Shown here piece by piece: positions 1 through 14,200 of a stretch of 64,000 nucleotides of DNA. The stretch comes from Juglans regia (Eukaryota > Streptophyta > Magnoliopsida > Fagales > Juglandaceae): positions 17,598,097 through 17,662,096 of the forward strand of contig NC_049905.1 in assembly GCF_001411555.2 (NCBI RefSeq), written 5' to 3'. How positions within the stretch are numbered: the stretch's first letter is position 1; each line of letters opens with the position of its first letter. A program made the translations under genes and the position numbers. Under the pieces are notes generated by a model. The model had not been told where the DNA came from. It ran no database searches and saw only the letters and a list, made by a program, of their open reading frames with translations.

Positions 1-363
1 ATCTCCTATTAGTTGCAATGCTCATTTCCTTTATCTTCCTTGTTCCCTTCATTTTAGCATTTAATTGTATAGCTCTCTCTCTCTATCTAAAATAAACTTT
101 AATTGGCTAAATCTTTGTATTGGACATCTATCTCTTTAAGCCAAACTAAGAGAATTGGCAATATCTAATATATATATATATATTTATATAAACTTGAATA
201 TTGATATCAGAATGCTTCAAAAGATGAAGTGTTTATTCCCCTTCAAGTACAAATTCTATCTCTTTAAAATGTTATTGTTTTAAATTGTGTGATGATGAAT
301 TATCTACTTAAGAGTGATTATTTGTTTCAGGGTCCTGGAAAGTTATCTTTTCTTTATTGAAAA

Positions 364-3236
364 ATGAGAAGAAGGGATAAGGACATACCATCAACTTGTC
401 CAAACTTCACAAATTACATGCACGGTTACTATGGACCAATTCCTGCGGGGTCACCAGCTTTTTTATCATATCCAGATGACTACCAATATCGAAACAACAT
501 TCAAGTGGTGATGCAACTGTATTCATGTATTTTTTTTTAAGTTGGATCTTCTTTTTTTTTGGTTAAAGTGTAATGTCATAGATTTTTTGTTCTTTTTGTA
601 GAATATTGGTTACCTGACTCCTCTCATGACTACAAGCTCCGCTACGAGCAAAAGAGTTGGTGTAGAGAAAACACCCAAGTGTAGGGAAACTGATATTCTA
701 TGTACCTCCTCTAGAGTTGAAGATGGAGCCGAAGATAGACAAGCTTCACGAGAAACTGAGGATGGCACTGTCGAGACATCTCAGTTAGAGGATGAAGTTG
801 GTGGCGATACGATTGAGGAGCCGAAGTCGATGATGAAGTTTAATTATTTTGAAGAAGTAATGAGTTATTATAAGCAGTATGCTAAGAAATGCGGGTTTGG
901 AGTGATGACAAGAAAGACTGAGAAGAGAGAGGATGAAATTGTTAGATATGCCACCCTTGATTGTGCTTGTGGTGAGAAGGCCCATAATAGGACGTTGAAT
1001 GTTGCCAGACCATGATCGACAGGAAAGACAGAATGTAAGACAAAGATTAATACCTTAAAAATTGACAGAAAGTTTAGGTTGACAACAGTTCATAATATTC
1101 ATAACCACGGCCTCAGTCCAACTAAATCCCGCTTCTTCTAATGTAATAGAGAAGTGAGTGACTCCGTAAAAAATCCTAGATACAAATGATTTGGCTGGCA
1201 TTCGGATGAATAAAAGTTTTGGATCTCTTGTCGTTAGCTGGGTGGATTCAAGAACCTCATTTTTTGGAAAATGATTGTCGAAATTACTTCGACAAGGCAA
1301 GACATCTGCAACTTGAGAAATGTGGCACTGGAGCGCTTCGAGAATATTTTTTTAAGGATGTAGTATAAAAATCATGGGTTCTTCGCATTGATAGATTTAG
1401 ATGATGTCAGGAGGTTAAAAAATGCCTTTTGGGCAGACTCTCGTAGTAGGACAACATATTAGGATTTTGGTAAAGTGGTCACACTCGACACCACATATCT
1501 GACGAATAGATATGAGATGCTCTTTGCACCATTTGTTGGTGTAAACCAACACGACCAATCAATTCTGTTGGGTGCAGGATTGATATTTAGTGAGGATACA
1601 GAGACGTTTTTCTGGTTATTCCAAACCTGGTTGCAGTGTATGAATGGTGTAGCTCCAAAAGCTATTATCACAGATCAGGACAGCGATGAAAAATGCGATT
1701 GCCATTGTATTTCCAGAAAGTCGACATCGATTTTGTTTGTGGCATATACTGAAAAAAGTTCCTAAAAAGCTTAGTTCGCATGCTTCAAACAAAAATGGGA
1801 TTAAAATTGCATTGATGAAATCTGTGTATAACACTCAAAGTGTTGAAGAGTTTGAAAAGAGTTAGGATCAGCTAATCACCATGTACAACTTGCATGAGAA
1901 TGCCTGGCTGCAACGTTTATATGCCAAGCGTGAGCATTAGGTACCGGCATTCTTGAAAGACTTATTTTGGAATAGAATGAGTACAGTACAGCGGAGCGAG
2001 AGTATGAATACTTTTTTTGACGGTTATGTTCATGCTAAGACAAACTTGAAAGAGTTTGTCAACCAATTTGATAATGCGTTGAAAAATAAAATTGAGAATG
2101 AAACTATAGTGGACTTCCACTAATTTAGTGTCACAATTCCATATATATCTAGATCTCCAATTGAAAAAAGATTTCAAGATTTGTACACAAATGCTAAATT
2201 CAGAGATATTCAACAATAAATTACCGGCATTATTGATATGGATCCAAAGTTACTTAAGAGTGATGGTGTTGTAAATACCTATCGTATAAAGGATGGAGTT
2301 TGTGTTGAAGAGTTTACTATGCCGGTTACATACTATGTGGACTTTAGTGACGAATATACAACTGCAAAGTGTTCATGTGGATTATTTCAGATGAGGGAGA
2401 TATTGTGTAAGCACATTTTTACATTATTCAAATGTAACAAGATTAAATTTGTGCCAGATAGATAGATTTTAGAGCGATGGAAGAAGGACATCAAAATTGG
2501 ATATACATTAATCCACAACAGCTTTGACGCAAGGGATCAGCGGGCAGACGCTAACCGATATTCAAGTCTATTGAATATCTGTTATAAGATGATTACTTTT
2601 ACAGCAGGTTCAAGAAAGTACACTGAGGATGCAACACATAAGTTATTTGCAATGATTGACTTATATGGTGACAACCAAGAACCCCAATCGATGATGGTCA
2701 CGGGTTCTAATGTTGGTTGTACGACAAAGGACACAACTACCGGTGGTAGCTCAAAAAAAGTACTCAGTCCACTAGCTGTGAAAGGGAAAGGCAAACTGCC
2801 ATCATTGAGAAAAGCATCGGGAATGGAGAAACACATGTGAAAAGTTCAAGCGAAGGCGAATAAAGTACCAGTGAATGGGACACGCAAACAAGTGGATTTT
2901 TTTTTACTTTACATGTTTATTTGTAATTTACATGTTTATTTGTAATTTGGTACTGTAGAGATTGAAAAATGTGTTTTGTTTTTTGTTAATTGATTATTAG
3001 AGAGATTGAGGAGATAAACCAGCCGTGGTGACTTGTAGGAATTTATTTGGCACTTCACAAAGTGTAAGAATTCTTAAATAATTACATATTTTTATAATAA
3101 TGTCGATATCACAATCTTAAATTAATATTATCCGTTACAGATGCAATTTAGATTGGATGAATCACAACCAGTACAACTTGGAATGGATGAGCTCTCACCA
3201 GTGAAACTTGGGTTCGATGAGTGTCACAACCGGCAC
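364..3236 (+). pseudogene. FAR1-RELATED SEQUENCE-like gene, broken (FRS5-type)
   Basis: FRS/FAR1 proteins are transcription factors derived from Mutator-like transposases. Three family modules occur in order. A FAR1-type DNA-binding region lies at 626-1015 (motif FNYFEEVMSYYKQYAKKCGF). A MULE transposase core lies at 1475-1680 (VTLDTTYLTNRYEMLFAPF, then AIITDQD). A SWIM zinc finger lies at 2330-2430 with a CxCx(n)CxH pattern (CSCGLFQMREILCKH). A lysine-rich tail follows to about 2880. Two short downstream exon-like pieces at 3018-3060 and 3140-3235 continue the family C-terminus. A possible upstream exon starts at 364 and its donor would lie before 530. The reading is broken by stops or shifts at about 1013, 1137, 1190, 1460, 1690 and 1865, so no intact protein can be made. 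The family call is strong from recognised motifs. Whether this was a host gene or a MULE copy is undecided, and no terminal inverted repeats were seen. Confidence 0.82.
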
Positions 3237-4500
3237 AGTGAGATAGTTTAATTTTGATATTTAGAATATTTATGTGTATTCAATGTAATTCATGGACACA
3301 TGACAGATTTGTGTTATTATGTATTTGGAACAAATGACTATATTATTTTAGATGGTATGAGAGTTTGTAAAAGGGTGGAAATATGAAGTTGATTCCAAGT
3401 AGATTTATATGAGTGCCCATTCATTGTTCTGTGTGAGGTTATATGGAATATTATAGAGCAATGAGCATGAACAGATTTGTATGTGGAATAGGAATTGGAA
3501 ATCGTTATCTAGTTTGTTTTTTCTTCTAGAGATTTGTATGTTTATAAGCATTTTCTGGCTTTGGTTTTGTTAATAAATAGATTACAGATTTGTATGTTTA
3601 TAAACAGATTTGTGTTTTTTCTAGCTTTGGTTCTGTATGTTTTTCTTCTAAAGATCTGTATGTTTATAAATAGATTTGTGCTTTTATTCAAATCTTATTC
3701 ATATCTTAAACCTAAAGTTTGTTTTGTATGTATTTATTCAATAGCAGATAAAAAGAATTAAAATCAGACAAAACTGTTGTCAAACTAGCATTAGACAAGA
3801 ACTGTTGAGAAAATCAGTCCAGTACCAAATTTGAAATTTTGCACATACTTAAGTTCTCATTACACGTTTAAATTAACAGAAATTACACCATATAACATTA
3901 GACAAATTTGTCAATACATACAATGAAAAACACGTCTCAGTTACTGCCGGTCATGCCGAAGCATCATGTTGGGCACTTCAGACAATGTTATCACTGTTCA
4001 AAATCAAAATGGCTAGAAAACTGAAATGCATTTAAAGATCTTCCTTTTAGTAATTCAAAATCAAAATAACTTTCTTTTTTTCTAGATCATTAAAAAAAAT
4101 TAAAAAAAAAAAGGTCAGAATACCCATTTCTTCCGAAATGAACTTCAGGTCGGGTTTTCCAGTATTTGGGTAGACAGAAGTGCTCTAAAACGGGTTGGTT
4201 CGGAATAGATAATGTTGGGTTGGGTCGGGTGAACAGTCCTACATATTCCTAAAAACTACTAAATATCTTCTCCCTCCCCTCATTTTTATTTTTGGCCATA
4301 TGCGCCCCTCTTCTCTTCTTCACCTCCTCATCTCTATAGTGCATGACTATGGTGTGATCGTGTTGTTGTCACTGTATAGACTCACGAATTGGACTGGTTT
4401 TGTATGTGTATATCGATATTTACTTCCCCAGGTTTGTGTATATATTTTAGATATATGAATTTGGGATTTTGTTTCAATATGTGTATCTGGTGTTTAGAAT
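3237..4500. other. AT-rich intergenic DNA, no gene seen
   Basis: No supported coding region. It contains a short degenerate tandem repeat (separate entry) and a stretch at 4140-4230 rich in GGGTTGG/GGGTCGGG words, which may be a fragment of an older repeat that I do not recognise. Confidence 0.6.
3532..3700. repeat. Degenerate tandem repeat, about 55-70 bp period
   Basis: The phrase GATTTGTATGTTTATAA recurs at about 3532, 3588 and (as GATCTGTATGTTTATAA) 3653. Copies of TTTTCTAGCTTTGGTTCTGT-like sequence lie between. About three diverged copies are visible. There is no coding meaning. Confidence 0.6.
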
Positions 4501-5098
4501 TAAGGGTGCAAATTGGTTGGTCTGATCCAGTGAAGGATTGAACATTTTTGGTCCATTATTTTCCTGGATCAGACTGGATCGAACTCCCATAGGGACCAGA
4601 CCGGTAGCTATCGATCTGGTTCGTTCCAGTCATTTATTTATTTTAAAATCAATTAATAAAAAAAATGATTTAAAATACTAAATTAAAATTAAATGATTTA
4701 TTAATGTAGATTATGTAAATAACTCAATAAAAAAGTATTTTATATGGTTGATATAAATTAGATGAAAATTACATTATTAATTTATATAATTACTATATAA
4801 TTAGCTAATTGATATTATTTATTTGTTAATTGATAGAATATTAACAAGTGTTAATAACATATTTAAAATTTTATATTGTTAATGGTAATATGTTAGATGA
4901 AAATTATATAATAAATTGTGCAATTATTATATAAATAATATATATATAATATGTTTTTACTTTGATTTTTCATTCGATCCGGTCTAGGGTAGAAAAATCC
5001 TGGATTGGGACTGGATCGAAACTTTTCAGTCTTCTAAAACATGGAACGAGACCGATCTCAGTCTCGGTCCGGTGTGAACTGATCGCTTATCACCCCTA
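4501..5098. mobile_element. Non-autonomous hAT-like element, copy 1 (old)
   Basis: The left end reads TAAGGGTGCAAATTGG and the right end closes with TTATCACCCCTA, giving imperfect terminal inverted repeats. The subterminal regions carry GGTCTGATCC/GGTCCGG-like inverted motifs and the core is AT-rich without an ORF. Flanks read TTTAGAAT and TTTAGATA, a worn 8-bp duplication. It belongs to the same family as the cleaner copies at 33424-34260 and 53550-54220. Confidence 0.62.
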
Positions 5099-6491
5099 AT
5101 TTAGATAATTGCACAGGGCGAACGGTGGGCTAGAAAACCGACCCGTCTGCCCATTTAGAGAGGGTAGGCGGTTATGAGGGTACTAGGGTAAAGTTGGGGT
5201 CAGGAGCAGGGCCAGGTAAGGGTGCTACGTACATATATATTCTATCATTTGTTTTTCATTCTAGTTTGGACTCTTATTTTTGTATGAATTCTAACCTGAA
5301 AACTCTTCGATTGGTATCTTAGCAGCTAGTTGGAATGCTTCCTCGCTTTTAAAGGAGAGGGCATGATAGGCAACAAAGAGTACATTATATATGTTAATGT
5401 GTGCCGTGTTGATATATACCTGGGGGATCGAATTTTTCAATGCATTCCCTCGCTTCTTTCTGAGTTAGATCCTGTAGGTTTATATCCCTTATCAATGCCT
5501 AGGTTGATGCGATCTATTCCACCAACTGGTAGAGTTATAGTTGTTGGTAGTTTGAAGGTATGAATGAATATTGCCAAAATTGATAGTTTTGTTGGTTGAG
5601 TGTTGAATTTCGGATGGAGGCCGCCTGCAGCAGGGTAGATTTTATAGTCAATGTAATCAATGTATAGCATAGTACTATATCTTATATACAATTAATGCCT
5701 TTCTACTTCATTCTATATGGTACGTACAAGGTCATGATGTGTCCAATTATATATATATTTAATAATTAGTTATGTATCAATATCATGTGCCTATTCGAAT
5801 GTGCTAATTGGTTATATACTTTACGTGTTTGTTAGATAATTCTTTTGGTCAATCGATCACAAAGGGCACCAACTACAAATTTAGAGTGCATAATTGAGCA
5901 AAGTTATAAAGAGGTACTGTCAGATTGATTCATCAATGGGTAATTTGATGTTGCAAAATTAAATGACACATGATTCTCTGATCAGCTTAGGAGATTGGGT
6001 ACGTAATCTGGGAGTCATCCTCTTCCATAGTTAATTAGTATTTGAAAGATTAGATCTATTTATAAGTCGGTGTAGATAACAAATCTAATAAAGTGTTTAC
6101 ATGATGACATAATTCAATTTGAAAGAAAAATTTTAAAACTTGAATTTTATAAATTAAATCTTGAATACCGTTAAAGTGGTGTGAATTTCGTATTTTGCAC
6201 ACTGGCTCGAGAATATAATATCTCGTTGTGTTTAGTTTTCCCAACTAATCAATTACTTTCTTTTATTTACCAATACAATGGTTTGTCCATCAAACTACTC
6301 ATTTACAAGAGATTTTGTGATATGTTGATCAAGTACTGCTAACTGGACAAGCCTAGTTATATTATATAAAGGTTTGATCTACAACTTGGGTTTAATAAAA
6401 TTACTTTTAATGGTTAGAAATATGTCACTCCTTTCTCTGTGGGCTAAGGCTATTCAATCTTGTTTTGACTCCTTCCATTAATAGGGTTACG

Positions 6492-6633
6492 GCGTTTGGA
6501 TAGTGATATATTTTCAGATATTTTATGAATTGTAATGAAAAAATAATAAATAAATAATGATAAAATATTGAATAATAATAAATAGTAATAAAAAAATAAT
6601 AATAAAATATTTCTAGAGAGTATCCAAACTAGG
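6492..6633. mobile_element. MITE with GTTTGGATA terminal repeats
   Basis: An AT-rich, non-coding fold-back element of about 140 bp. The left end is GCGTTTGGATAGTGATAT. The right end is GAGTATCCAAACTAGG, whose reverse complement begins CCTAGTTTGGATACTC. The core is AATAATAAATA-like low complexity. The same end type recurs at 23468-23903 and 47992-48141. Confidence 0.65.
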
Positions 6634-7605
6634 CAGCCAGACAACACATTCAAATAAACTTGCCCGCAAGTAATACCTTATTCAAATTCATAAAGTTTCA
6701 CAAATCATACCAAATAATAATAATAATAATTAAAAACAATATTAAAATACTAACTTAGCTTCAAGATCAGATTAATATGATCAAATGCTTCTGTCAACAT
6801 TGTAGTACTCCTTCTTACCTCTTCGCTGGTAGAAAGGTATGCATAGGTAAACATATGTACGGTTGATATATACTGCATGTTAATATAATTATTGATTCAT
6901 TTTTTCCGTCGAGGCCATATGCAAACAGTACGGTTGAACGGCTCATCATGGTGGTGCTCGATCGGATGATATTGGTGCAATGTTTTAATGCTCAGTCGCC
7001 ATGATTTGTACAGTAAATAAAATAAAATAAAAAGAGAGACACTGAGATTTATATAATTAGGTACTACGCCTACATTAACAAAGGCTGATGTCTTAATTTG
7101 ATATCGAAATTCATTATATTTGTTAGTTTTAAAGGCTCTTATAGCCCACTTTAGTACTCTGATAATCGGTTAGATAATGAAAATGTAGGAGAATAGTGGT
7201 TAAAAATGGTCTTTTGATAACTACCATTTTTCTTGCTTCTCTTCCTCTTCTTTATGTCATTTCTCTGCTGGTCAGCTTTCTATTCCCCTCTAGCTTTAGC
7301 CTAATTTATGTCATGTCTTTTGGCATGAAGACCATGCCTTATTATTTCTTCTTCCTCTGCGCTAGTGGGATATCATGCATGTTAAACATGGTGTGAAGGG
7401 ACAAAATATCGTGGTCCATAGTTGGGTCCAGACAACCAGGCCACCATTTGAAAAAAGAAGACAAACAGGAAAGAGAAAATGAGAGATATGAGAGTATGCA
7501 AGAGTCAGAATGGTTAGAGGGAAAGTAGGAAGAGATCAAGAGAAGCTGACACACGCAAAGGAGTTAAGTCTTTATCACTGCAAACTGGCACATGCAATAA
7601 AGAGA

Positions 7606-7656
7606 TATATAAAAACCCTTCTACTAGATGACAAAAACTCTCTCTCTCTCTCTCTC
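7606..7656 (+). promoter_or_regulatory. TATA box followed by CT tract, orphan core promoter
   Basis: TATATAAAAA at 7606-7615 is followed about 25-30 bp downstream by a pure CT run at 7639-7656, the arrangement of a plant core promoter with a pyrimidine patch at the start site. No real coding region follows. The first ATG (7713) opens only a short peptide. It could drive a non-coding transcript or be a chance match. Confidence 0.3.
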
Positions 7657-8666
7657 GATCAAATCATCTTTTTCTTTAGCAACCTCTAGAGAAAGACAAC
7701 AACATCTCCAACATGAAGAACTCCAATTTTTTTTGTACAGTGAGATATGAGGGATTATGAGACTGTAAACAAATATATTATAGTGGAAACTTCCCTCCCC
7801 AAACCCCCCATAAACGTAGGCCAGCCTGGTGCTGAATCACATTAATCTTGGTATCTATATTTCTTTACTTTCTTTACATTTATTTTTTATTTACCGTCAT
7901 GGACATACGCATCACCACCGTACAGCTACATTAGAACACTGTCGGAAGCTTCAAACAACACCGATCAAGACTCGGTTGATTCATTGGGCTGGAAATGAAT
8001 CTTTCTCTCTCTCCAACCTGTTGTGCAGCATCAACACATGGATTAATGGGTTTGCTACTTTGCTAGATGATGATTTTATCCCCAACAATAGTCAATATAT
8101 ATATATATTAATGATCTTAAGATCAGGGCTTCCACTTCAACTAGCAACTGCACGCATGGAGTACGATCTTGATCATAAACACCACCTTTCAGCACAATCA
8201 ACACATGCACGCAGACACATACATACATATATACATACATACATATATATGTAATATATATGAAAATGCTACTTAGCAGATAAAATTAACCGATTGTGAT
8301 TTTTTAACTAAATGATTAAGAAAGTGATTATTAGTGAATTAATAATTTTTATTTTATTTTTTTAAAATGTTTTGAAATAAAAATAAAAATAAAAATAAAA
8401 AAATACATTTATACTTGTCGGTCAGCTTTTTCGATTAGAAATGTCGATCCCAATAACATTATCCATATATATATATGTATGTATATATGAGAAATACTTT
8501 GTATAAGCCTCGAATAGATAAGTCCGTGCAAGTTTTTATAAAAAAGGTGGACTCTATCTTGAAAAAGTGTAAAAATTAAAAACTATTACTTTTTAGTAGA
8601 ATTCATGTTTTTACAAAAAATCTACGTAAGACTTGTCTAGCTGTTTAGAACTTGTAACTAGCATTA

Positions 8667-8699
<33 letters not shown>

Positions 8700-9886
8700 G
8701 AAGATCAAAGATTTCAAAACCTAATTTAGGCAACATTAATCCCACCGGGACATCCCCCATGATCATCTATCTACTTTGTAGGTATGGATCAAGCTAGTAT
8801 AAGAGTACTGCACCTACCCAAGAAGCTAGTCATCGATCCTAATTTATCTCTTTTCATTCCAAATACATAAAAGATCGATCCATAACGTATTATATATATA
8901 GTAATAATATATACACAATACATTACATAATATATTATACAATAATATTATAAAATGAAAATATTTTTATAAAATGATATTACTTTTATAATATATTTTA
9001 TAAAAATATCCCTTATTTAAAACATAATTATATAAAATGTTATAAAAAATATCGTAGATAAATCATTTTCCATATATATATATATATGCGTGTATTAGAA
9101 TAATTTATTCAGGAAATAGTTGAAATAATATTAGCTTTATATATAGTAATTAATTACTACGTACGTACGACGTACCATATTAATGAATTATTATACATAT
9201 TATTGCGTGCATTAAATTAAAAAGGGATGCACAGTTCAATGTTCTTTTCATATGTGGGCTGCTTAATTAATTCGTCTTTCGAATATTTGAAGTTTCAATT
9301 AATAGTTTATATAAAGTAGTTCATGATACTGCATCAAGTCATGTGTGAATGCTAGGAATCGTAAGATCATGAGAATGCATATAATATATATATATATATA
9401 TATATAAAGAGCCTATGAAACGGAATTTTTTTATTTTAATAGAAATTTCTTGTTTTAACGGAATATGTTGGTTTTTATTAACTTTCCATCCATTTTTACT
9501 AATTACAGAACACAGAGATACAATTGTATTTTTCTTTACATTCTGTTTATGACTACTTTTATAATTTCTATTAATTTCTATTCAACTATTAATATCTTTA
9601 AATATGCTAATAAAGCAGATTTATTATAATAATAATAATCATTGATTCAATTTTCAATTTAAAAATATGTTATAATAGGAAAACAGATTTATGTAGATTT
9701 ATCTTTTCGTATTCATTATAATAGGAAAATATTATAATAATTTACAAATAGCCTATCTTTCAATAGCTTTTAAGATATATATTAATAATAAAATAATAAG
9801 ATATATGTACTTTATTTTTATTTTAATAAAATATATTAATACTTTAAACTGCACATACGTGCCTCAGGCACGTAACATCGTACTAG

Positions 9887-9919
<33 letters not shown>

Positions 9920-10869
9920 GCGGTGACCCATGTTTTCATCATTCATCAACCCAACTATAATGCATTAAATGATAATTTAATATAATAATAAAAAAAGTAA
10001 CCAAAAAAATATTCATAGATATATAATATATATGTATGCGTTTTGAAAACTTTAGAGACAATGGCTTCAACATATATGGAATGTGGGTGATGATGCCCAA
10101 AAAAATAAAAGAAAAATAAAGAAATTAAGAACAGATGAATTTGAAAGCTGTCGTACGTATAGGGTGAAATTAAGATTGAAATTCAGAAGCAAATATAATT
10201 TGTAAAAAATGTTGTATATATGGCCAGGATATCATTTTGAGGATTATATATATATATATATGCTTTTAATGTGACTTGTAGAGGTGGGTGCAGTCTGTGT
10301 CGTGTTATTTAAGAGAGAGCTGCAGCTAGGTTGCCTCTTACTTGTAACTCCAATTACTTCTGAAATTGTATTGACTTCTTAAAGCAACATGCAAGAATGG
10401 ACAACCTTTGAGCACCCATTAATTCCGATGTATATGTGAGAAAGCAGCCCGAACCCTTTATTTTTTTTTAAAGTTTGATGAGCAGTTATTTTTACGTATT
10501 TATTGTGTACTATATTAATATGATTAGCTGCATATTAAAAAAAATAATATTACCAATCACATCAGCGAAGTGATTGATAATTAGATCATTTTAATATATG
10601 TTTTTAAACTTTTCAATTTTTCGGATTTTTAATTTTTAATTTGTTTTAATGTTTTTCATTTTATACGTGTTTATTATTTTTTAATATTAGTTTCTTTTGT
10701 CGTTTTTTGTTTTTATTAATTGGAAATATTTATGGACTCATGATGACATCATGTTATCATCAGACTGAGGCTTTTTTTTTTCGAAATCAAAACAGACTTT
10801 ATATTGCCTAAACAGATTGAGAGTTACACACTTATCCTGCAACAATGCATTGCAGATTACAAAAGGATC

Positions 10870-11093
10870 CAACGGCGGACTTCTAAAATATATATTAATT
10901 TTTTATGATTTAATAGAATTATATTAGTCTCATCTTATGTTGGCCTCTTCTGTAAAAAAGTTATTTTGGCCACCATCTACAAAATTATTTTGATCTTATA
11001 GATTATTTTGATTTAGAAATAGAACAATAAAATATTTTATTATAGTTTTAACTTTACTCGGCCCCCTACAATAAATTCCTGATTCCGCCACTG
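10870..11093. mobile_element. Small element with CAGTGGCGGA-type ends inside the LINE
   Basis: A 224-bp AT-rich segment bounded by CAACGGCGGA on the left and TCCGCCACTG on the right, which are inverted repeats with two mismatches. It breaks the LINE between its RNase H region and its 3' end. The flanking 8-mers (AAAGGATC and AAACCTTC) match only at 5 of 8 bases, so the hAT assignment is tentative. Confidence 0.4.
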
Positions 11094-11239
11094 AAACCTT
11101 CCATCCATACCCTTTCCTCCCCAAGACAAAAAAGCATCCCCTTAAAATATTAAGTTGGAATAGAAAAAAGAAAGTTCACTACATATCTCAAAGGCTCTCC
11201 ACAAGACTATACTCTCAGCCAATGTAGGGTCATTGACAT

Positions 11240-14200
11240 TTTGCTTCACATAAAAAACAGATGCTAGTTCCTTCCCCTCCTCATCTCTGAAAACAATTCA
11301 CATTCCCATTCTCTTGTTCTCCAGGACAAGAGCCGCATCCCAATTGGCCTTAACCATGTTTGCACTAGGTTTTCTCCACTTCTTTTGCACTCCATGAGGA
11401 AAGGCTGCCAATTGTGTTCAATTGTGCTGATTTATAATACTACAATCTCTCACTAGCCATCTGAATGACTTGTTTGGGACTGTAGAATTTACTTTCAAAA
11501 ATAAACCAATTCATTCTCAACCAAATTCTGCGCATAATCATTGCAATCCACTCTAACTCCTCTTTTTTCAGACCATTAGACATCTTATCCCAAAGAGTCA
11601 TGAAATCGCCTTCCTCTATAGCCCATTTTTTCACAGGACTGTTATTCTTTGCCCATATATCAGCAGTTGAAGGGTAGCTCCAAAGTATATGAACCACAGC
11701 TTCCTCACATAGTCCACATATTGGACATAAAGGGCAATCACCTATCTTCTTCTTGAAAAGATTACTTTTAATAGGTAAGATATTGTTTACAACTTTCTAG
11801 AGAAACAATTTAACGACTATAGGTACCTCCAATCCCCACAGTTGCTTCCACACAACATCATTTTTGTCAGCTTTTGAGGCTTCCCCTTTCATTCTTCTTT
11901 TTATATTAACACTAAGGTGGTATGAACTTCTCACTGTGAATACACCATCCTTAGTATAGCTCCATGTCTGTTTATCACTTTTCCCCAACTTGCTCAAAGG
12001 AATTCGAAGGATGATTTTTGCCTCCTCATGTGAAAACAAATTTATGATCAAAGCCTCATTCTAGGTCTTAGTAATTGGGTCAGTTAGTTTGCACACCCTC
12101 TCCTCTTCCCAATGCCTCATAATTGGAGATTGCACATAGTTAGTTACAGGAGCAGGCGGCCATTTCTCCCCCCAAATATTGATATTGTCCCCATTACTCA
12201 CTCTCTATTGCAAACCTTCATTCAGTAAAGATCTTGCAAACAATACACTTCTTCATATAAAAGAAGGATTGAGACCAATTTTGGCTTTTAAGAAATCTGA
12301 ATCTCTGAAGTACTTATCCCTATAGATTCTAGCAACCAGTGAATTGGGATTTTAATAAAGTGCCAACCTTGTTTAGCTAGCATAGCAACATTAAAACTTT
12401 CTATATCCCTAAAGCTCATTCCCCTTTTTGCTTTCTGCACCCCCCACTTCTCACAGTTCCACCAATGCACATTTCTTCCATTTTCTTTATGTCCCCACCA
12501 AAATCTTGCATATAAAGAGTTAAGTTCCTTACACAGTGAAATTGGTAGTCTGAAAACCCCCAAAGTGTAAGATGGATAGCCTGCAACACTGCTTTGATGA
12601 GGATATCCTTCCCAGCTTGTGACAAGAAATTATTTTTCCAACTTTCTTTCTTCTTCCATACCTTCTCCTTAACCGCTCTAAAAGTATTGTATTTAGATTT
12701 GCCCACCATAGTAGGTAAGTCCAAGTATTTTTCATAATTGGCACAAACCTCCCCACCAGTTGCATGAAGAATGCTCATTTTTTCTGTTGCATTAGTTTTT
12801 GAGCTAAAAAACAAATAAGATTTTTCCTTGTTTAAAACCTGGCCTGAAGCCACCTCACATCTCTTTAACAAAAGGCACCATTGTCTCCATTCCTCCATTT
12901 TTGCTCTTCCAAATAGCACACAATCATTTGCAAAGTGCAGATGATTGACTCTTAGTCCCCTCTATCCATAGACACCCCTCTTATAACTCCTCTCTAGTCA
13001 GCATAATTCAGTAAAAAACTTAGACTTTCAGCATATAGGACAAAAGGGTAGGGAGAAATTGGGTCTCTCTGCCTCAAGCCCCTAGTAGGTGTCACCTTGC
13101 TCCCTGGTTTTCCATTCAAAAGCACTGAATATTGCACAGAAGTCACATAACTCATCACAAGTTGAATCCATTGCTCATTAAACCCTAATCTTCTTAAAAC
13201 AGCTTCTGAGAACTTCCACTCAATCCTATCATAGGCTTTAGACATATCCAACTTCAATGTCATACTCCCTTGCTTACCTCTCAATCTAGTTTTCATCTTG
13301 TGTAACACTTCATAGGCTACCATCACATTGTCAGAAATAAGTCTTCCCAGAAGGAAAGCACTTTGATTAGGTGATATAACAAGAGGGAGTACAGATTTTA
13401 GCCTATTTGTAATAACCTTTAAGCATAATTTATACACTACATTGCATAGACTAATAGGCCTATATTTACTAACTAACATAGGCATATTCACCTTAGGAAT
13501 TAAAGTAATGTAAGTGCAGTTTAGAGATTGAGGGATAGTACCACCATTTAAACATTTCAAGACTGCTGCATCAACCTTATCACCCATAATACTCCAATGT
13601 TGTTAGGAAAAACTTGCCCCATAGCCATCAGGCCTAGGGGACTTTAGAGGCCCCATCATCTTTAAAGCATCTTCCACTTCAGTTCTTGTATATGGTCTGC
13701 ATAGTTGCACATTCATCTCATCATAAAATTTTGGTGCCATGTTCTGAATACAATCTTTGATATCAACTTCTGTTGGGTTAGAAGTTGTGAAAATGGTCTT
13801 GAAATAATTGTGGAAAACATTTCAATGTGTGCAGGTTCATTTACCAACATATCATGACAATCTTTAACCTGTGTAATCATGTTTTTCCTACTCCTTTGAT
13901 TAGCACATGCGTGAAAGAATTTGGTATTTCTGTCACCCAGCTTATACCAGTTCTTTTTTGTCCTTTGTCTCTACTTGAGATCTTCTTGGTCCAGTAGTAA
14001 CCCCACCTCTTCTTGTACTTTTTTTTTTTAATTTCTGCAATATTCTCTCTACCTTCCTTAGCTTGCATACTTTTCAAAATCTTAGTTTTCTTCTTAATCT
14101 CTCTGCCTCTATTTACATCCATCTTATAGCTCCATTTGCTTAAAGTAGTACTACATTTGGAAAGCAAATTCTGGACTATAGAAGTTGAAGTTCCACCATT

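Larger units (their letters stand above)
5099..10760. other. Long AT-rich intergenic region
   Basis: No convincing gene. The small open frames here (for example around 5330-5563, 7196-7396 and 7829-8254) have no recognisable domain, and several run through simple repeats. Contents are a MITE at 6492-6633, a TATA-plus-CT motif at 7606-7656, and several TA microsatellites (about 8666-8692, 9065-9085, 9380-9405). Fold-back AT-rich sequence lies at about 8270-8455, and at 8510-8650 short arms pair around a T-rich core. Confidence 0.6.

Noticed and set aside
5330..5563. 77-codon + strand frame as a small gene
   Set aside because: No domain, signal or splice context is visible. Length is within chance for this region.
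7829..8254. 141-codon + strand frame
   Set aside because: It is low complexity, ends in a TACA/TATA microsatellite, and has no recognisable domain.
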